A stretch of 64,000 bases of DNA from F1-120-MAGs238 sp964484185 (lineage in GTDB: Bacteria > Planctomycetota > Phycisphaerae > Phycisphaerales > UBA1924): assembly GCA_964484185.1 (NCBI GenBank), contig CAZAEQ010000011.1:1-64000 (forward strand). The letters run 5' to 3'. Position 1 is the first letter of the stretch, and every line of letters begins with the position of its first letter. A program made the position numbers and the translations under genes. A model generated the notes under the pieces. The model was not told the origin of the DNA. It worked only from the letters and a program-made list of their open reading frames with translations, and made no database searches. Shown here in pieces: positions 9,488-17,934 of this stretch.

Positions 9488-10422
9488 TCCCCGTGCTCCG
9501 CGTGTGCCGGGGTCTCGTGCTTGTGTGCCAATGCCGCGGAGTACACCCGCGGCGGAACCGGCCTGAGTCCCCAGATAAGGCCGGTGGCCTGCATGAGCCT
9601 GAGAATGTAATACGTGATATCAATCTCCCACCAGTAGAATCCCTGGCGATCGGTGCCAGGGTAGTAATGGTGGTTGTTGTGCCAGCCCTCGCCAAGCGTC
9701 AGGAGCGCCAGCAGCCAGTTATTGCGGCTGTCGTCACCGGTTCGGAAGCGCTGCGAACCAAAGGTATGTGAAAGTGAATTGATGGTGAACGTGCTGTGAT
9801 ACAGCGCAGTGGTGGAGATCGCAAAGCCCCAGACGATCATCTGCATTGGGCTAGTCTGAAGCTGGGGCCAGAAGGCCGACAAGGTCCATCCCGTCAGCCC
9901 CATCAAGAGAATCATCGAGAACGCGCCGATCCGATGGTTGCGTTCAAGCCAGCGCAGCTCCGGGTACTTTGCCCAGTCTGGAACGGCATCCCAATTGACG
10001 CGATCGCCATCATCAGAAATGAACCAGCCAACGTGACTCCAAAGCAGGCCGCGGAGACTGGGAGAATGCAGGTCCGGATCTTTGTCAGAATGTCGATGGT
10101 GCGAACGATGATGCGCGGCCCACCAGCTGGGACCGCGCTGGGCTGCCGTCAGTCCGGCAAGTGCAAAGAAGAACTGCGTGATGCGATGGGCCTGAAAGGT
10201 TCGATGAGAAAAGTATCGATGGTAAAAGGCGGTGATGAAAAACATTCGAACAAAGAAAAGCAGGGTGGCAACTGCTACGGCAACGGGTGACCAGCCGACC
10301 CAGATTACACCAAGACACAGTGCATGCACTGACAGAATCGGGATTACGTTGTGGAGTCGAATCCGATTGCCGTTGGCGGAGCTGTTGACTCCATCCGCTT
10401 GTTTCACTGTGGCTTGACTCAT
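9484..10422 (-). CDS. Acyl-CoA/acyl-lipid desaturase
   Basis: Membrane fatty acid desaturase of about 312 residues. It has the three histidine boxes that bind the di-iron centre: HRYFSHR (about 67), HRSHHRH (about 102) and WHNNHHYYP (about 244), separated by paired membrane segments, as in delta-9 desaturases. It would introduce a cis double bond into acyl chains at the membrane. ATG at 10422 (MSQATVKQ) is preferred; ATGs at 10482 and 10497 are possible alternatives. It heads the minus-strand lipid operon and overlaps the oxidoreductase by four bases, so it may make the unsaturated substrate used by the cyclopropane synthase-like enzymes. Confidence 0.92.
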   Translation of the reverse strand: MSQATVKQADGVNSSANGNRIRLHNVIPILSVHALCLGVIWVGWSPVAVAVATLLFFVRMFFITAFYHRYFSHRTFQAHRITQFFFALAGLTAAQRGPSWWAAHHRSHHRHSDKDPDLHSPSLRGLLWSHVGWFISDDGDRVNWDAVPDWAKYPELRWLERNHRIGAFSMILLMGLTGWTLSAFWPQLQTSPMQMIVWGFAISTTALYHSTFTINSLSHTFGSQRFRTGDDSRNNWLLALLTLGEGWHNNHHYYPGTDRQGFYWWEIDITYYILRLMQATGLIWGLRPVPPRVYSAALAHKHETPAHAEHGE

Positions 10423-10658
10423 GTCGTACTCATGCACCGCAACTCTTCTGCTGGCACCACTGGAATCACCGACTGTAACCATCAAAAATGGGCACAATGG
10501 TGCTCGTAGAGTGGGTCACCGTCCTTGTCGACCCATTTCGTAGAACAATGAACTTTGGATTCACAATAGCGTCCAGGGCCTGAAAAAGGGGCACATAATG
10601 CTCTGGTGGCGTGCCCGGGTAGCTGGCGGCCCTACTAGAATCCGCCCTGGAGTAACTC

Positions 10659-11711
10659 ATGAGCCGCCTCCCCAATGCCTGTTGTGTGCTTGTGTTCTCA
10701 TGCGCACTTTCTACCGCCTTCGCACATGTTCAGCCAGCTGAGCCGCCCCGCGGTCCAAACGAGCAGGGGCCCCGTCAGCGCCGCGAGGGCGATGGGCCAG
10801 CTCCGCGCCCCGAGCGACGCGGCCTGGGAATACCGGCGGGCGTCAAACTACTGAAGGACATTTCGTACGCCACTATTCCGGCGACAAAGACTCAAGGTGA
10901 GATTGATCTAAAACTTGATCTCTATGTTCCTGAAGTCAGTAGTGAAACGGACCACGCTCGGCCGCTCATTATCTGGATTCACGGCGGCGGCTGGCAAGGT
11001 GGCGATAAAGAGCGTTGTCCGGCCGCGAGTTTTGTGGCCCACGGGTTTGTCGTGGCAAGCATCCAGTACCGTCTTACCGATGTTGCACATTGGCCTGCGC
11101 AGATTTACGATTGCAAAGCTGCTGTCCGATTTCTGCGGGCATCCGCAGGGCGCTTCGACATTGATGCCGATCGAATTGGTGTCTGGGGTGCGTCGGCCGG
11201 TGGACACCTTGCCGCCATGCTCGGGGAAACCAATGGCGATGTGGATAAAGAAGGAGCGGTGGGGGACAACTTGAAAACCTCAAGCAGTGTCCAGGCAGTC
11301 TGCAATTGGTTTGGGCCAACCGATCTGGTCAAACTCGCTGAAGGCGTGAAGGAAAGTCCTGATGGCGTTCCCGGTCTGCTCACCAAGTTTGTCAATGGAC
11401 CACTGGCCGAAAAGCAGGATGTCTTGAAAGATGCGAGCCCGTTAACGCACGTCAGCAAGGATGATGCACCGATGTACATCATGCACGGCACCGATGACAC
11501 GCTTGTGCCGCTTGAGCAGAGCACCATGCTCAAAGAGGCATTTGAAAAGGCTGGTGTGAAGGTCGCGCTGGATGTACTCCCGGATTCTGGTCACGGGAAC
11601 GGGCAGTTCATGCGAATCGCCACGCTTACTAAGGTAAAGGACTTCTTTGTCGAGAATCTTCCTGCTGCACCTGCGAAGAGTCCAAAGAGCGGTACTGGCA
11701 AAAGCAAGTAG
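10659..11711 (+). CDS. Secreted alpha/beta-hydrolase (carboxylesterase-like)
   Basis: A 350-residue exported hydrolase. The N-terminus is a signal peptide (VLVFSCALSTAFA), followed by a proline- and arginine-rich linker. The catalytic core shows the oxyanion motif HGGGW (about 107), the nucleophile elbow GASAGG with the serine near 179, an aspartate in DDTLVP (about 278) and the histidine in SGHGNG (about 311). This pattern fits the hormone-sensitive-lipase/feruloyl-esterase-like families that planctomycetes use on esters and polysaccharide side groups; the substrate is unknown. GGAG precedes the ATG. It ends in a short lysine-rich tail. Confidence 0.9.
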   Translation: MSRLPNACCVLVFSCALSTAFAHVQPAEPPRGPNEQGPRQRREGDGPAPRPERRGLGIPAGVKLLKDISYATIPATKTQGEIDLKLDLYVPEVSSETDHARPLIIWIHGGGWQGGDKERCPAASFVAHGFVVASIQYRLTDVAHWPAQIYDCKAAVRFLRASAGRFDIDADRIGVWGASAGGHLAAMLGETNGDVDKEGAVGDNLKTSSSVQAVCNWFGPTDLVKLAEGVKESPDGVPGLLTKFVNGPLAEKQDVLKDASPLTHVSKDDAPMYIMHGTDDTLVPLEQSTMLKEAFEKAGVKVALDVLPDSGHGNGQFMRIATLTKVKDFFVENLPAAPAKSPKSGTGKSK

Positions 11712-11750
11712 CCGCTCCCACCGTCTGCCACCGCTGATACTCACCGGCTC

Positions 11751-14198
11751 TCAACATCCCAGGCTGAACGCGTCTACAAAATCAAGATAATCAAAGAAGT
11801 CAATACTGTTGTCCTGGTTGAAGTCTCCAATAGGAGATTGCTCGCTGAACGCATCGACAAAGTCGAGATAGTCAAAGAAGTCAACATTGCCATCGCAGTT
11901 CACATCGGCCGCGCAGATATACAGGTTGGCTGTCTGCGATGTGGCTGATCCGCAGCCGTGGGAAACGACGCAACGGAAGGGCTGGTTCGGTGCGACCGTT
12001 CCGATGGTCGCAGTCGTAAATGTGAGCGTTGGCGTGGTCGCGCCAGCGATGGTCCCGCTCAGTCCGGTCGCCCCGCCGACATAAAACCCATCGCTCAAGT
12101 TGATCCACTGAAGCAGTGCGGTGTGGTAGAGTTGCCACTGGTACGTCAGCGGCAACTGCGAACTCGCGCCGACTGTGAACGACGCCGGCTGCCCGAAGCA
12201 GTAGCTCGTCGTCGCGGGCTGACTCGTGATCGTCGGCAGCGCGGGGTAGTTCAGCAGCGTCTGAATCGGCGCCATGATCTGGCACATGTTGCCGCCGCTG
12301 AAGCGGATCGCGATTGGTGCGCCCAGAGACGTGTTTGACAGGGTTAGCGTGTCGGTGTTTGCTCCGCTGACAGTGGCGAATAGCCCCGCGCCGAAATCGT
12401 TGAGCTGGCCGTTAGAGAATGGCACCCAGCCATTGATAAAATTGCTGTAATACTCCCACAGGAAATTCGTAACATTCTGGGTGTTCATGCTGATCGACAC
12501 CGTCCCGCCTGGACAGACCTCCGGCGGTTGCGGTGCTGCGGCAAGCGGAAGCCCCATGATCGTGAAAAACGCATCGTTGCTCGCGGCCGGCTGCGTATTG
12601 GCGCACGGGCCGGTGACGATACAGCGATACTGCGAGAAGGTATCGAACTGGTTGAGTCCAGTGATGGTCAGCGTTGGTGACTGTGCACCAGACAACGTGC
12701 CACCATTACCAGTGGGGCCGTCAAACACATCCACGTAGCAGAGAATGCAGGGACCAACATATCGCTGCCATTGATACGTGCTTCCGGCGGGCGTGGCCGT
12801 GACGGACATCGAACCGCTCCCACCTGCACAACCCGCGGCGACATTCGGCCCGGAAGTGATAAAGGGTGACGGTGGACCTTCAAGCGCGGCATCGTTGCTG
12901 ACGATTGACTGGCATACGCCGGTGACAACACAGCGGAACTCCCCAAGATCGTTGGGAAACACGCCCGAGATCGTCAGCGTGGAAGATTGCGCACCGCTGT
13001 ACGTGCCGCCATTGCCGGTGGGCCCGTTGAAAACATCGTTGTAGACATTGAAGAAAATCGGATTCTTCTTCTGCCACTGATATGCGAAAATGCCATTGGG
13101 TGGCGAGACCGACACAGAGAAGGCGGCAGTTCCTCCGAAGCAAGGGGCCTGCGGAGCGGGTTGGAATGTGATCGACGCAACAGCACACATTTCCCATGTC
13201 TGGGAGTTTTCGCCGACGCCGGAACTGAAACCCCCGAAGAGGACTGTGATACCGCGTGCAGAGTCGTAGGCCATCTTGTGGCCGCCTTGCACAGTGGAAC
13301 CGGTGACCATCTGCTGTGTCCACGTTCCCGCGCCAGTCCCGTTCCACTCCCAAGTCTGACCAACGGTGCTGTCGAATCCTCCGAAGAGGACGGTCACACC
13401 GCGAGCCGCGTCGTAGGACATCGGGAAGTGGTGTCTTGATGAGGGGCCGCTGACCACGCGCTGGGTCCACGTTGTCCCGTTCCATTCCCAGGTCTCAGCG
13501 TTAGTGACGTTGCCGCTCTTGAGACCCGCGAAAAGGACGCTGACACCGCGTGATGCGTCGTAAGCCATCGCGTGTCCGTATCTTCCCACAGGGCCGCTAA
13601 CCATGCGCAGTGTCCAGGCTGTTCCGTTCCATTCCCAGGTCTCCGCGCTGCCGAAGGCGCTGCTGTTGGTACCCCCGAAGAGGACGGTCACGCCGCGAGC
13701 CGAGTCGTAAGCCATGGCGTGGAAATATCGCAGCGAAGGTCCGCTCACTGCCCGCAGTGTCCAGGCCGTCCCGTTCCATTCCCATGTGTCAGCGAAAGAA
13801 GTGGCGCCGTTGAATCCCCCGAAGAGGACAGTGACGCCCCGCGCTGAGTCGTAGACCATCGCGTGGCCCATTCTGCTCGAGGGGCCGCTGACCATGCGCT
13901 GTGTCCAAGTCGTCCCGTTCCAGACCCATGTGTCGCTGTGGTAGATGTTTGAAGTGGTGTTATATCCCCCGAAGAGAACAGTGACGCCGCGTGCCGCGTC
14001 GAAAGCCATCGCATGATGGAATCTGGGCGATGGGCCGCTCACCAGGCGCTGGCTCCACATGACCGACTGGGCGAATGCCGATACCGGCCCAATCACACAC
14101 GCCGCAACAATCGCAAGTGAAAGCGTCAGCAAACGTGCCCTGTGCGCGATGCAGTGGAACATGGCAATGGTCGTATGTAGCGGCGTGCTCTTGATCAT
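11751..14198 (-). CDS. Secreted Kelch-like/Ig-like protein with dockerin-like tail
   Basis: About 815 residues. The start at 14198 has GGAG eight bases upstream and is followed by a signal peptide (LAIVAACVIGPVSAFA). Residues about 30-330 hold six repeats of about 55 residues with the core DxARGVTVLFGG preceded by VSGPS.R and followed by W.WNGT.WT, a Kelch-type beta-propeller. Next come Ig-like segments with YQWQ and TLTISG-type strands (about 335-760), then two EF-hand-like units DFFDYLDFVDAFS ending in Gly-Cys. The last 270 or so residues closely match the next gene upstream. Likely a surface or extracellular binding protein; no catalytic motif was seen. Confidence 0.85.
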   Translation of the reverse strand: MIKSTPLHTTIAMFHCIAHRARLLTLSLAIVAACVIGPVSAFAQSVMWSQRLVSGPSPRFHHAMAFDAARGVTVLFGGYNTTSNIYHSDTWVWNGTTWTQRMVSGPSSRMGHAMVYDSARGVTVLFGGFNGATSFADTWEWNGTAWTLRAVSGPSLRYFHAMAYDSARGVTVLFGGTNSSAFGSAETWEWNGTAWTLRMVSGPVGRYGHAMAYDASRGVSVLFAGLKSGNVTNAETWEWNGTTWTQRVVSGPSSRHHFPMSYDAARGVTVLFGGFDSTVGQTWEWNGTGAGTWTQQMVTGSTVQGGHKMAYDSARGITVLFGGFSSGVGENSQTWEMCAVASITFQPAPQAPCFGGTAAFSVSVSPPNGIFAYQWQKKNPIFFNVYNDVFNGPTGNGGTYSGAQSSTLTISGVFPNDLGEFRCVVTGVCQSIVSNDAALEGPPSPFITSGPNVAAGCAGGSGSMSVTATPAGSTYQWQRYVGPCILCYVDVFDGPTGNGGTLSGAQSPTLTITGLNQFDTFSQYRCIVTGPCANTQPAASNDAFFTIMGLPLAAAPQPPEVCPGGTVSISMNTQNVTNFLWEYYSNFINGWVPFSNGQLNDFGAGLFATVSGANTDTLTLSNTSLGAPIAIRFSGGNMCQIMAPIQTLLNYPALPTITSQPATTSYCFGQPASFTVGASSQLPLTYQWQLYHTALLQWINLSDGFYVGGATGLSGTIAGATTPTLTFTTATIGTVAPNQPFRCVVSHGCGSATSQTANLYICAADVNCDGNVDFFDYLDFVDAFSEQSPIGDFNQDNSIDFFDYLDFVDAFSLGC

Positions 14199-14260
14199 GT
14201 TCGATTCTCCTTCAAACCCCGTCCAGCGCGTTGCGCTTTCCCGCTGGTGCCAATCGCGTC

Positions 14261-16474
14261 TCAGCATCCCAGACTGAACGCGTCCACAAAATCAAGGTAA
14301 TCAAAGAAGTCGATGAAGCCATCTTCATTGAAGTCGCCGATGGGGTCGGTGTTCGAGAAAGCATCCACAAAATCGAGGTAGTCGAAGAAGTCGACACTGC
14401 CGTCACAATTCACATCGCCAGGGCAGATGTAAAGGTTCGCAACCTGCGATGTGACTGAACCGCACCCGTGTGAAACGATGCAGCGGAATGGCTGGTTGGG
14501 TGCGACCGTGCCGATTGTCGCGGTGGTAAACGTGAGAGTCGGGGTCAGTGATCCTGCGATCGTGCCCGAGAAACCGGTCGCGCCCCCAACATAGAAGCCG
14601 TCATTCAGATTGATCCACTGGAGCAGCCCGGTATGGTAAAGCTGCCATTGGTACGTGAGTGGCAACTGCGAATTGGCGCCCACGGTGAACGAAGATGGCT
14701 GTCCCTTACAACAGCTGGTAGTCACGGGCTGATCCGTGATCGTCGGAAGCGCGGGATAGTTCAGCACCGTCTCAATCGGCGCCATAATCTGACATGGGTT
14801 GCCGCCGCTGAAGCGGATCGGAGTGGGATATCCAAGATACGTATTGGAGAGCGTCAAAGTGTCCGTTGTCGCGCCGCTTATGTTCGCGGAGAAGCCGGAG
14901 GTGAAATCAAAAAACGGACCATCAGAGAGGGCAAACCACATACTCAATGGGCTGTGGTAATACTCCCACAGGAAACTTGTGACATTAGATGTGAACATCC
15001 CGATCGACACGGTTCCACCCGGGCAGACTTCAGGTGGCGCAGGGGCGGCGGCAAGCGGGTATCCATGTACCGTCAGCGATTGCGCAACGGACATGTCCTG
15101 CCCGCAGGCGTTGTACGCTTGCACATAGTACGAACCGGAGTCGCCTGGCATCGCGTTTTGGACCGTCAGAGTTGAGGACTGCGTGCCAAAATAGATCCCG
15201 CCATTGGGTGTGAGCCCGTCGCTGATCGGTTGGTTGTCCTTGTACCACTGGTAATACACGGTGCCGATATACGGAAAAGTGCTGGCGAGCGTGAGTTGTG
15301 CCGTTTGCCCCTGGCATGCTGAATAGCCGTTAGACTCGAATGGAAGTTTGGGAATATTGAGGCACGGGATGCCGCGTGCAACATATGCGGCGGTCCCCGA
15401 AGGAGTGGAGGCCTTGCCAAAGATTGCGGTGCCATCCTGGGAGATGCCGCGTGCATCGCGCAATGTCACGCCCGGCGGAATCGCAACACCCACGGTCGGA
15501 AGCCAGACGTTCAGATCGTTTGTTCCGCCGCTGGAGTAACCGAACATGTAGGCGACATCGTCCACGCCGATTTGGCTGTATTGCACGCCGACAATCACGC
15601 TTCCGTCAAACAGCGTGCCCGCGGCGGTGCAGTCTGCGATCGATGCGTGGGTCCTGTTGCCCAGGTACGGGAACCCCAGATACCAGAAGTTGATAAGCGT
15701 CGAGCCCTCGCGCCGCCAACCGATCGGCTGCGTGTGCGTCTGATCATAGTTGTTGAACCCGTACATGATCGCGCCGTCGTCAGAGATGCACGTCACAGTG
15801 TTCGAACCCTGCCACACCGTTGGCAATGGATAGAGCGTGTTGTTGTTCTCCCACAACAACGGCCGGATGAAAATCGGTTGTTGCGGCGGGGAGTAGTACT
15901 CGTTTCCGACCTTTGACTGCGCGACATTGGGCGCCATCGCTACCACGCGTGCTTCAAACCCGCCTGGCAAGATCGGGAGAAACACCGGGTTCGGCTGGCT
16001 CAGGTTCCACGTGTATCCGTGGTGAACTCCGCCATTCTGGGGATTCGCAAGGGTGCCAAAGACAGTCTGGCCGCTCCCATCAACGCCGTCGACCGACATG
16101 AACTGCTGGTTCAGTTGCGGGCCAAACGCGACCATGCCGCCGGCCTGGGTCCAGCGCATGCCTCTGGTAGTGACCAGGTTTTCCTGGCTGGTGTGCCCGG
16201 CGACAACAGACCCGTCGAGCGAAACACCCATGGCGTAGGCTAACGTGTTAGGAGCCGGCGGAGTCAGGGTGACCATCCCGCCCGACACGGTCCATCGAAA
16301 TGCAGAGCGGGCCGAATTGTAATGACCGACCAGCACGTTCCCATCTTCGCTGATCCCCGTCGGGACAATTTCCCACTGGTGGACGAGTGAGAGTGATTGC
16401 GCAGAGGCGACCTGAGCGCACTGGAAAAGGGCAATCAGGAACGCACTGCGAATCGCGTAATGTCGAGTTTTCAT
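14261..16474 (-). CDS. Secreted HAF-repeat/Ig-like protein with dockerin-like tail
   Basis: A 737-residue exported protein: signal peptide ALFQCAQVASA, then repeats with S.DG.V..G and RWT (about 40-375) that resemble HAF-type extracellular repeats, then Ig-like segments (YYQWYKDNQPISDG, TYQWQLYH), and a terminal pair of DFFDYLDFVDAFS units ending in Gly-Cys. AAGGGG precedes the ATG. The C-terminal portion from PLAAAPAPPEVCPGG onward is paralogous to the protein encoded just downstream, while the N-terminal modules differ, so the pair arose by duplication and domain exchange. Function unknown; probably cell-surface or matrix. Confidence 0.82.
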   Translation of the reverse strand: MKTRHYAIRSAFLIALFQCAQVASAQSLSLVHQWEIVPTGISEDGNVLVGHYNSARSAFRWTVSGGMVTLTPPAPNTLAYAMGVSLDGSVVAGHTSQENLVTTRGMRWTQAGGMVAFGPQLNQQFMSVDGVDGSGQTVFGTLANPQNGGVHHGYTWNLSQPNPVFLPILPGGFEARVVAMAPNVAQSKVGNEYYSPPQQPIFIRPLLWENNNTLYPLPTVWQGSNTVTCISDDGAIMYGFNNYDQTHTQPIGWRREGSTLINFWYLGFPYLGNRTHASIADCTAAGTLFDGSVIVGVQYSQIGVDDVAYMFGYSSGGTNDLNVWLPTVGVAIPPGVTLRDARGISQDGTAIFGKASTPSGTAAYVARGIPCLNIPKLPFESNGYSACQGQTAQLTLASTFPYIGTVYYQWYKDNQPISDGLTPNGGIYFGTQSSTLTVQNAMPGDSGSYYVQAYNACGQDMSVAQSLTVHGYPLAAAPAPPEVCPGGTVSIGMFTSNVTSFLWEYYHSPLSMWFALSDGPFFDFTSGFSANISGATTDTLTLSNTYLGYPTPIRFSGGNPCQIMAPIETVLNYPALPTITDQPVTTSCCKGQPSSFTVGANSQLPLTYQWQLYHTGLLQWINLNDGFYVGGATGFSGTIAGSLTPTLTFTTATIGTVAPNQPFRCIVSHGCGSVTSQVANLYICPGDVNCDGSVDFFDYLDFVDAFSNTDPIGDFNEDGFIDFFDYLDFVDAFSLGC

Positions 16475-17142
16475 GAATAGACCCCTTGTGCGCGGTTCTC
16501 AGAGTGGTGCGTTGTCGCTCCCCGATCTAAGAATGACTTGCAACCCAGGCTCAGAATCTTGCAGCTGATAAGAACAATCGCATGATTTGGCAGGCCGTAG
16601 ATCGACGGAATCAGGACCCCGCACATGCCCATCCTACCACATTTCAATCGATTAACCAACTGCTTCGTGCGTCCTAGAACCGTCCCAAATAACAGATTAC
16701 TGAGCTTTTTGAACGGCTTCAATGTCCGCTGTCCAATCGCCGATCCAACGCCTCCGCTGGTACCCTCGACGCGGGTTCGGCGGCAACGCATCAGTCCACA
16801 TCTGCCGTCGCGGAATTAGGGATTCAACTTCGAATACACTCCGCATCCCGCCTGATACTCGCAACGGGTCTCAAGACTCCGTGCTTTGCATTTCGCTATC
16901 TCCTTGAGTTTCGTCACGTCTCGGGCACGCTGCGCCCTATTTTTGTCCGGTGCCACAATTTTCCTGCAATTTTTGGTTGATCCCCTTCGACGCACCACCG
17001 GTTTACTACCGTTTAGCAGCAGGTGTCGTCACGCCTCGTGTAATCTTCTAGCCTTCTGCGCCGCAGTTCACCCGCTTCAGATGGGCCATTCTGCCCCTTC
17101 CATCTACATATACACTTCCCCGCTTTCAAAAAGGAACACCCC
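16475..17142. other. Intergenic region, 668 bases, divergent promoters and one repeated hairpin element
   Basis: No supportable gene. It separates the minus-strand dockerin-tail gene from the plus-strand kynurenine-arm genes. It contains copy 1 of a 60-base repeat (16921-16980). Near its right end, AAGGA at about 17129-17133 serves as the ribosome site for the SDR gene, with a TATACA-like box about 20 bases farther upstream. Confidence 0.6.
16921..16980. repeat. 60-base intergenic repeat, copy 1
   Basis: Near-identical to 33771-33830, including 20 identical bases (16931-16950 equals 33781-33800). The arms CGGGCA and TGTCCG can pair (one G-T wobble) around a 16-base loop containing GCGCCCTAT. 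In both places the element lies upstream, on the minus strand, of a dockerin-tail gene, about 450 bases away here. Confidence 0.75.
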
Positions 17143-17928
17143 ATGGACCTCTCACTCAAAAACCGCCGCGCCCTCGTCTGCGGCTCAACCCAGGGCATCG
17201 GCAAAGCCGCCGCCATCGAACTCGCTTCGCTCGGCGCTTCTGTCACGCTCCTGGCCCGTAACGCCGATCAACTCCGCGCAACCGCCGCAGAGCTTCCTGC
17301 CTCCGCTGGCCAATCCCACGATTTCCTTATCGCAGATTTCTCCATTCCTTCAACCGTGTGCGCTGCCGTCAAATCCATCGACCCATCGCGACAGATTCAC
17401 ATCCTTATCAACAACACCGGCGGGCCAAAGGGTGGCCCGCTCGTTGATGCTCACCCCGATGAACTGACCGCCGCGTTCAACATGCACATCATCAACAACC
17501 AGCTCCTGCTCCAGGCCCTCGTCCCCGGCATGAAGGCCGCGAAGTTCGGCCGCATCATCAACATTATTTCCACAAGCGTCAAAGCTCCCATCGAAGGCCT
17601 CGGTGTCTCCAACACCATCCGTGCAGCCGTTGCCAACTGGGCGAAAACTCTCGCAGGCGAACTTGCCCCCTTCGGCATCACTGTCAACAACGTCCTCCCG
17701 GGTTTCACTGACACCGCTCGCCTCTCAACTCTCTTCAAAGCCAAAGCCGACAAACTCGGCAAGACTTCCGAAGATGTTCTCAAAGCCGCACTCAGCACCA
17801 TCCCCGCCGGTCGCCTCGGTCGCGCGGAAGAGATCGCCGCCGCCGTTGCATTCCTGGCTTCACCCGCTGCTGCGTACATCAACGGCATCAACCTTCCCGT
17901 AGATGGCGGCCGCACTCCTTCACTGTAA
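17143..17928 (+). CDS. Short-chain dehydrogenase/reductase-fold protein lacking the usual YxxxK
   Basis: A 261-residue SDR: glycine-rich nucleotide motif GSTQGIGKA (about 13-21), NNTGG (about 90) and a typical C-terminal PVDGG. At the place of the catalytic Tyr-x-x-x-Lys the sequence reads SNTIRAAV, so Tyr and Lys appear to be replaced by Ser and Arg. A divergent SDR subgroup with SN..R..V..W.KTLA is usually annotated as 3-oxoacyl-ACP reductase without proof. Strong AAGGA ribosome site. Six bases separate it from aminomuconate-semialdehyde dehydrogenase, so it probably belongs to the kynurenine pathway operon, but its step is unknown. Confidence 0.85.
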   Translation: MDLSLKNRRALVCGSTQGIGKAAAIELASLGASVTLLARNADQLRATAAELPASAGQSHDFLIADFSIPSTVCAAVKSIDPSRQIHILINNTGGPKGGPLVDAHPDELTAAFNMHIINNQLLLQALVPGMKAAKFGRIINIISTSVKAPIEGLGVSNTIRAAVANWAKTLAGELAPFGITVNNVLPGFTDTARLSTLFKAKADKLGKTSEDVLKAALSTIPAGRLGRAEEIAAAVAFLASPAAAYINGINLPVDGGRTPSL

Positions 17929-17934
17929 AACACC

